Assembly (NCBI RefSeq): GCF_029784135.1
Contig: NC_073746.1
Location: 283,227,348 to 283,291,347, forward strand
Direction of reading: 5' to 3'
Length of the DNA: 64,000 nt
Origin: Toxorhynchites rutilus septentrionalis
Lineage: Eukaryota > Arthropoda > Insecta > Diptera > Culicidae
The translations under genes were made by a program, and so were the position numbers. The notes beneath the pieces were generated by a model. The model made no database searches, was not told the DNA's origin, and worked only from the letters and a program-made list of their open reading frames with translations. Positions 58,320-64,000 of this stretch are shown here, piece after piece (position 1 is the first letter of the stretch; each line of letters opens with the position of its first letter).

Positions 58320-59160
58320 TATATGAAGACTGATGCCAGAGGAGAATCGATCTTTCAGGCCGTGGAATGGTTTTCTTTTACCGACAAAGCTATTCCATGG
58401 AAGAACATTATGACTGACGGTGCACCATCTATGGTTGGTCGTCATCGTGGTTTTACGGCTTATTCAAAGTTACAACTGCGTGAGGTACTGGTCATTCACT
58501 GCGTGATTCACAGACAGCATTCAGTAGTAAAAAATCTTGGCCCTAGATCGCATCAGTCTTTACAATATGTTATAAGTGCTATCAATATGCTTCGAAACAA
58601 TTCTTTGAACTCTCGATTATTTGTTCAGCTTTATTAGAAAAACGACGAAATCTTTACTTGGTTACTTCTACACGCTGGAGCTCGTTGATCATCAAGAGGT
58701 TCTTGCTTAGCAAGATTTTCAGTTTTTTTGAATTTGTGTTTCAGGTGCAGGGCACGATTCCAACTTGATTAGAACTATATCAATAATATCGGTCTTTCTG
58801 GCAAAACTTTAAAAACAAAATTTAAGCAGAAAAGGATAATCATAGCTTCCGCGTTTGTCAGAATTATCACAAAAGCTTCAAGATTTTGCTAAGATGATTC
58901 AAGTTATTCAATATTTTCAAATTCTTCAATGGATAATTAATCCGTACTATATCACAGCCATGGAATGAGCCAAGGTGATAATGCAAGAAAAGTTGTTTAT
59001 CATCAGCACAGATGAGGAGCTCAAGCAGGAGTACAACCAAAGTTGTCATAATTTCTGGTTACAACGCAGCTTTGAAACACATTTGCTGAAAAATATCTTC
59101 TCGGTATCCTGTCGAAAAAGGCTTCAGTGTGGTTACAAACAACCCGAAACCGCATATTGA
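58320..59160 (+). pseudogene. hAT transposase remnant (ZBED5/SCAND3-like group)
   Basis: The open part (58281-58637) reads ARGESIFQAVEWFSFTDKAI, then IMTDGAPSMVGRHRGF, IHCVIHRQHSVVKNLG and INMLRNNSLNSRLFVQL. This is the catalytic-domain pattern of hAT transposases related to vertebrate ZBED5, ZMYM6 and SCAND3 (C.DGAPAMLG...GF, HC.LHR..L..K.L, I.FI....L..R.F). D46 of the local frame is the expected second catalytic Asp. After a stop at 58637 the same frame continues with 'LLHAGARWSSRG' (family H.EVRWLSRG) and further stops up to about 59160. The N-terminal BED finger was not found. Dead. Confidence 0.75.
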
Positions 59161-59251
59161 ACCGTATTTTTTTGATATTTTGATAGTTGCGGACGGATTG
59201 GTTTGCGATTTAAATGTTTTACAGTTTGTGAGAAATTTGTATAAATAATTA

Positions 59252-59438
59252 TTATCACGTTGACTGCCACGTCTGTCACCGGTGACTGACACTGAGTTTT
59301 GGATCAGGCCGCGTCAGTTACCGGTGACTGACAGTATAACATATGATAATAAATGTAAATAATATAGGCATATAAGCTCAAAAAAGGGTTAAAAATGTCC
59401 ATCCAATCGCTATCAAAACGTGGCACTCAACGTGTTAA
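59252..59438. mobile_element. Small TTAA-type MITE
   Basis: TIRs CACGTTGACTGCCACG (59256-59271) and CGTGGCACTCAACGTG (59419-59434); outside them TTAT on the left and TTAA on the right. The inside has a tandem pair 'gtcaccggtgactgac' and 'gttaccggtgactgac'. About 187 bases, no coding. Confidence 0.7.
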
Positions 59439-59574
59439 TTGCACTTGATATATACTCAATTTTATGTCTATTTATTTTGTTAAATTTGATGAGAAAATAA
59501 TGTCAAGTTTACTCATTGAAATAACTGCAATGTTTCTATATTGATGATTTAATAAGAAAAAAATTCGAGGGGTT

Positions 59575-59805
59575 GTATCCGAGACACGACCGCTTAGGAC
59601 GAAGGACTACGCAATCTTTTTTTTTTTTTAATTAGTTACTTTATCATTTCGGATATTATTTGCGAATACGTCGAAATTTCATACATAACTCTTTAGTAAA
59701 AATTTTCGGGGACCCTGAAAAGGTTTAATGGTTTGCGTGGTTTTGTAGAATCATTTCGAGAAGCAACGATTATTTCTTGCCTTTGCGAGAACAATACACT
59801 AATTG
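59575..59805 (-). repeat. Histone-stem-loop repeat family, decayed copy
   Basis: On the minus strand AACCTTTTCAGGGT (59712-59725), upstream 'caaaaccacgcaaacc' and downstream 'taaagagttatgtatgaaat', the same order as in the copies at 561 and 61363. At its far end lies a decayed GACGTAG motif (59599-59614). Confidence 0.5.
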
Positions 59806-59899
59806 GTCATTTGTCGCAATTTGTTTCTTTTTATCAATGCACATATTGCACTAAGTATTTAGCGATATGCATCTTCCGTGCATCGCCTTTCAAATATAC

Positions 59900-60740
59900 T
59901 CTTTTCGCTATCCCCCTTCGTTGTTTCTACTTTAGCGGCTGCATAAGTAGACAGCTCTGTTCGGGAAAGCACACAAATGAACAGAACAAATGTATGGGGA
60001 AATGGGAATGCTTCCAATTTTCATCAATTTAAGCTGTTAGCCCGCCATGCACCGATTCCCCTTATCGGAGTTGTCGGAGTTAGAATGGACCAAGATGCTG
60101 CGCGTGAAGCAATAGGAAACTGTTTATAGCACATAGATAGAGACAGATGAAAAACTGAAGAATAATCGAATGAAGGAGGAGATAAAAAGTATTTGAATTA
60201 TAGAAGAAAAGGGTCTATACAGTGCATTGAGCAGGAAACTATAGTTGGTTGAGATCTGAAAGCGAAAGGAAGTTAAACTACAGTTGAATCAAAAGGACTA
60301 AAGTTATAGGGAGTAGAAACTATAATAGGAAATTGAAAAAGAAATAAAATTTAAATTAGAATTAGTGGAAAGGAGCTAAACGATTTGAATTAGTTGAGCT
60401 AGAAATTTGTTTGATTTTCGAGTTACTATACCAAAAAATGTAAGTGACATTCTATTTGTACTGAATCGATTTATTTAAAATAAAACTATTTACAGTTTTG
60501 AGCTGTTACAAACAAAACTGCTGCGAAAATTAGAGACCGGAAATCCACCGGATATACAGACTATGGGATTGTAATGTATAGCATATTAAACAAATCTTAG
60601 AAAATTTCCGATTCGATTGGTATGCAAATCGTTAAAATCCGTTCGCAACGAAAATAGTTATTAACGTTAACTTTATTTCATGAAAACGTGACCTGTTTTC
60701 TGATTTGGCACCCTTAATGTAAGACGTAGTCCTACGTCAA
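59900..60740 (+). repeat. Dispersed repeat, partner of 27.0-27.3 kb, interrupted
   Basis: Left part 59900-60034 and right part 60552-60740 together match 27000-27290; the perfect palindrome GACGTAG-TC-CTACGTC is at 60723-60738. The roughly 520 bases between are an insertion absent from the partner. Confidence 0.8.
60035..60558 (+). mobile_element. Possible solo LTR
   Basis: The insertion within the repeat above starts TGTTAGCCCGCC and ends GATATACA, so it has TG...CA ends. It is purine-rich and has a polyadenylation-like AAATAAAAC at about 60478. BEL/Pao LTRs in mosquitoes often look like this. A clean 5-base target duplication is not visible, so the call is weak. Confidence 0.35.
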
Positions 60741-60861
60741 TAGGATTTTCAAAGAAATTTGTCTATAAGGGTCTGAGGCATGACATTATTCTGGAAAATG
60801 GGTCTCTTGCTCAAAATAGTTTGAGAACCCTTGATCTAGATCAACACTAAAACAATGGACT

Positions 60862-60929
60862 AAATTGAATAAACATTTTCCGACCGCTAGCTACTCCTCC
60901 GTCTCCGTGCCACTCTTATCAACAAGACA
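60862..60929 (+). repeat. Short duplicated block, right copy
   Basis: Second copy of 55574-55637, starting some 20 bases right of the hAT target duplication. Confidence 0.8.
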
Positions 60930-62997
60930 TATTCAGTTGTCTAAGTAGTTTAGCAAAATTACATCTTTCAAGTTCCTAAAACACCATTTCTCAAAAGATA
61001 TGAACTACAAAATATGCTTAGCAGCGCCTTTCGCACAACGAGAACACTTTTATCCGGAAGCAATGCTGGAGTTCATGAAAATTGAATGATCGAACGAAAA
61101 AAAGTAATAACCAGTAAGTCATTCACGAATGTCATTCGAAATGGCATTTCACAAAGCCTACAGTTTAGTTTAGTTTAAAAATTGAACTGAGAAAGTTTAA
61201 AACCACTATAATCCAAAACATCATCATCACCAATAAGTCCGAACACACACCTAAATAAACATAAGCATTAAAATTAAAAACATCAATTCGTCATTTATTA
61301 CCTAGGATATTATTTTAGAATGCACTTTTTTTAAACAACTCTTCAGTAGTAGCTTTTTGAATAGTCCTGAAAAGGTTCGATGGGGTCTACGTGGTTTTGA
61401 AAAACCAACTGAAAATGGTACATGATTCATTCTTGTTCTCGAGACAATAATACACGAGAATTGTGTCATTATTGCCAGTATACATCGCTTCTTCTAGACA
61501 CCCATAACCGCCATATACGTTTCTATATTTTTTTCACCACCACCATCATCTACATTTGACAACGCCAGAAATCTGCTATGCTTATGCGTTGTTCAACCAT
61601 ACACGAATACTCTCCATCTAACGGTATGAGAACCGACGCGGTATGTGCTATTTAATATTTTTCTAGCAAAACATTATTTCTCTATTTTACTACTGCCGGT
61701 CAATGCAAGCCCAGTTCTATGAATGTTTCGTGTATATTATAACCTATTTTTGGGCGAGCTCTATCCTTCGCATGAAAAAATCGTTCGAAACTTCACGAGT
61801 AACTTTCAATAATTTACGTTGCACAATTTGAAATTTTTCAGATTGGATCGATTTTTTTAAAAAGGTCTTGGGCAGTAAGTTTCGGTGGTGTGGAAAGAGG
61901 TATGGCTTTGTAAAATCTGCAGAAGATGATTCACTCTTACGACGATCACGAGTGGGGTCTCGCTTCACTTCAGGAAATGAACACCTAGCGATATACGCAA
62001 ATGTATTTCAAAATTCTCTCGATTGAACCGCGCTTGTTAAAATATCTTTTTAGTTATTTAGTCATTTTTAAGACTGCCTCCGGGTCTGGTAAATTAATAG
62101 AGAATAACATGCCTCCCAAAATGTATATCGCTACCGGATGTCGACACTCTAGATCTACTTTTTAGATATAGACATATCAGGTATAGAACATATTGGTTAT
62201 ATAAAATATTACGTATTAGATTTAGAAAATTTATGTTTCATTCATTATTTTTGATCTTGAAAGTGTGTTCATTCTATTACAGTCATTGTCGCTTCCCAAA
62301 CTTGTGATACGAAGGCCAATGTCATCAACGCGAATTTAATTCTCGCTCCAAAAACAAATATCACCGCTCTGTCTGTGTTGCAGATCCGTACTGAAAATCC
62401 GCTTTGTCATTTGACAGCTCGAACCGGTACGCGTCTGATGATAAAATCGTGTTTGTTCTCTGTGTACAACATAATTCATAGTAAACCATTCAGCAACTAT
62501 CAACTTTTGCACAGAATGTTTGCACTGAGCTGCGCGAGTAGAAATATTTCATATTCAATCGAATATTCCCAAATATCTCTACGAACTATCGAGAAATTAC
62601 GGATTATCCAGACATCCAGATTGTCCTTTGTCCAGTCCAAACTTTTTATGATCCGTCCAGATTTCTCCAGATTAATCGCAATAATCTAACGTCACTCTTC
62701 TGGCTGGCTTCAACTTTTATTAGCTCCTTCAGACTTATATGTCATATATCCTCAAACTGGTGTATAAAACGAACAAGCTCTTGCAAGGTAGGCCTTTGAA
62801 GTTACAAGCTCTACATTCTACACCTAAACTAGCGTTGGCTGAAAACATTTCATCTTTGGCAGAAATAATGCCATTGCGTGTGCTGCAGGGTCAAATGCGC
62901 AAATAATGAGCTGTTTTAAAAGCTTAAAAATAGGTTTGTATGTATGCGAGCAGACATCTCTTTCTGTTTTCTTCTCATTTCTTTTGGGATTATGCCA
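60930..62997. other. Low-copy DNA with a histone-stem-loop family relic
   Basis: 61200-61460 is a minus-strand copy of the histone-stem-loop family: AACCTTTTCAGGAC at 61363-61376, with 'gatattattttagaatgcac' and 'gtggttttgaaaaacca' on its two sides. Nothing else identified; the frames at 61744-61968 and 62375-62689 have no domain. Confidence 0.5.
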
Positions 62998-63092
62998 AAA
63001 AAAAATTCCATACGACGTCAATGGGGATCGAACCAGGGCCGGCTGGAATGCAAAGCTATTTCACACGATCACGCTATCCATATACCTGCCAG
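62998..63092 (-). mobile_element. tRNA-derived SINE head
   Basis: On the minus strand A-box-like TATATGGATAGCG (63072-63084) and B-box GGTTCGATCCCC (63023-63034). The following 'attgacgtcgtatgg' and T/A tract resemble the head at 15090-15200. Not a foldable tRNA gene as far as I can see. Confidence 0.6.
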
Positions 63093-63345
63093 TGCTGTTA
63101 TAAAAAAGCGTGATAATATTACACCTCATCATGAAATGAAGTTGGAAAGTGTGATAAAGTGAGGATAGAACATGAACGAGAATATATCTTTCTCTGTTTT
63201 GGCCATGTATTTGGCAAACTATACGAAAAGCTTTCATATGCTTTCATTTGAATGTGTCTCCTGTTTCGCTCGCGCATATTGGCTCTAGCATATATATTAT
63301 ACAAATGATATACATTTTCTGTTATTTTTCGGCTCATTCGTGCAG

Positions 63346-64000
63346 TATTCTAGTCTAGAAATTTGAAAACAAATAAATTTTTTTCCTTCATATTACTGTA
63401 GATTAGGCATTCAAGAATATACCCTAGAGAGGACTTATCGAAAATCCTATTTTTTACCGAATTAGAGCCATTTCAGTTATGCGGTATCTAAACTGATACG
63501 GCCATAACAATGAACTTTAAACGCGTTTTCCTCGAAACTAGTTTTTTCAAACTGGCGTTCACGATATCTCAAGATCTTCTGAACCGATCATGTCGAATTT
63601 ATATGGATACAATCTGCAGACATCTCTCTTACGCATGAACCTCTGAAAAAATATATTTTTTAAATCAGAAAAAGTGAAAAAACGTGTTAAACCGCATTTT
63701 GTTTTTCAAACGGCCGCCATTTTGTCAAAAAAGATGTTTTTGACTTGTCCGAGGTTCATGCGATAGAGGCAACTTTATTGATTCAGAATCTGTTCAATTT
63801 TTTTGTTTTAGATAACCAGAAAGACCGGGATCGTGTACGCCATGGCACAACTTTTTTTTTGAATTCTCTCACTTCATCAGCTCTTAACTATTCTAGTTAT
63901 GAATAAGTTTTCTCCGTAAAATTTTTGTTTCATTGTTAAAAGAAAGATGATCAAAAACTGATATAATGGATAGAACGTTGAAAATTCATGTCTCTACACT
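63346..64000 (-). mobile_element. TTAA-family MITE, minus copy, cut by window end
   Basis: Reverse-oriented copy of 35253-36269 without the SINE: starts GTATTCTAGTCTAGAAATTT and runs to CATGTCTCTACACT, which is about 15 bases short of the other end in the reference copy. The outermost bases on the left are degraded (no TTAAGGG). Confidence 0.8.

Larger units (their letters stand above)
56604..60833 (+). mobile_element. Decayed hAT element with 8-bp target duplication
   Basis: Flanked by ATCTAGAT (56596-56603 and 60834-60841). Ends CAGGGTTTCGACC and, in reverse, CAAGGGTTCTCAAACT; CA(G)GGGTTCTCAAAC is a frequent hAT terminus. A hAT transposase remnant lies inside (58320-59160). At 4.2 kb it is longer than usual because it holds a SINE, a TTAA MITE, a piece of the histone-stem-loop family and a possible solo LTR. 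Confidence 0.75.

Overview
The window is eukaryotic, AT-rich and almost entirely non-coding, with a very high load of nested transposable elements. It looks like a culicine mosquito (Aedes-like) genome. The evidence is one Groucho exon with an insect-type sequence and long flanking introns, several tRNA-derived SINEs, IS630/Tc1/mariner elements including a mosquito-type DD37E remnant, and abundant TTAA, hAT-like and foldback MITEs. The species call is inference. Nothing resembles operons, CRISPR arrays or bacterial genes.

Layout. 1-2228: a 0.9-kb sequence repeated in tandem at a 1321-bp step; it carries histone-type 3' stem-loops and TATA boxes but no histone coding sequence. 2.2-9.6 kb: low-copy intergenic or intronic DNA with dispersed repeats. 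9.6-11.2 kb: a foldback MITE broken by a TTAA element and by a tRNA-SINE. 12113-12204 (minus): the one confident host-gene exon, part of the Groucho/TLE Q domain, with a plausible upstream non-coding region to about 14.1 kb. 16.7-21.3 kb: a TTAA-bounded element containing a SINE and a head-to-tail array of truncated LINEs encoding RT, CCHC and REL-type endonuclease parts. 21.6-22.9 kb: a mariner remnant interrupted by a DD37E transposase remnant, leaving a chimeric open frame. 24.2-27.4 kb: a 3.2-kb TIR element with an internal minisatellite. 29.1-30.5 kb and 49.2-52.4 kb: two copies of one composite repeat; the first holds a SINE, the second holds a 1.3-kb insertion with 8-bp target duplication and an apparently intact mariner. 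35.3-44.3 kb: TTAA, foldback and pogo-like MITEs. 48.3-49.0 kb: an internally deleted mariner with perfect TIRs. 56.6-60.8 kb: a decayed hAT element with 8-bp target duplication, itself full of younger insertions. The last 650 bases are a second copy of the TTAA element seen at 35 kb.

Only two open frames look like proteins that could be made today: the 341-residue mariner transposase (minus, 51175-52200) and the 163-residue deleted mariner protein (plus, 48467-48958). The rest of the element coding matter is broken. If the Groucho call is right, much of the window is probably intronic or 5' flanking DNA of that gene on the minus strand, with the next coding exons left of position 1.
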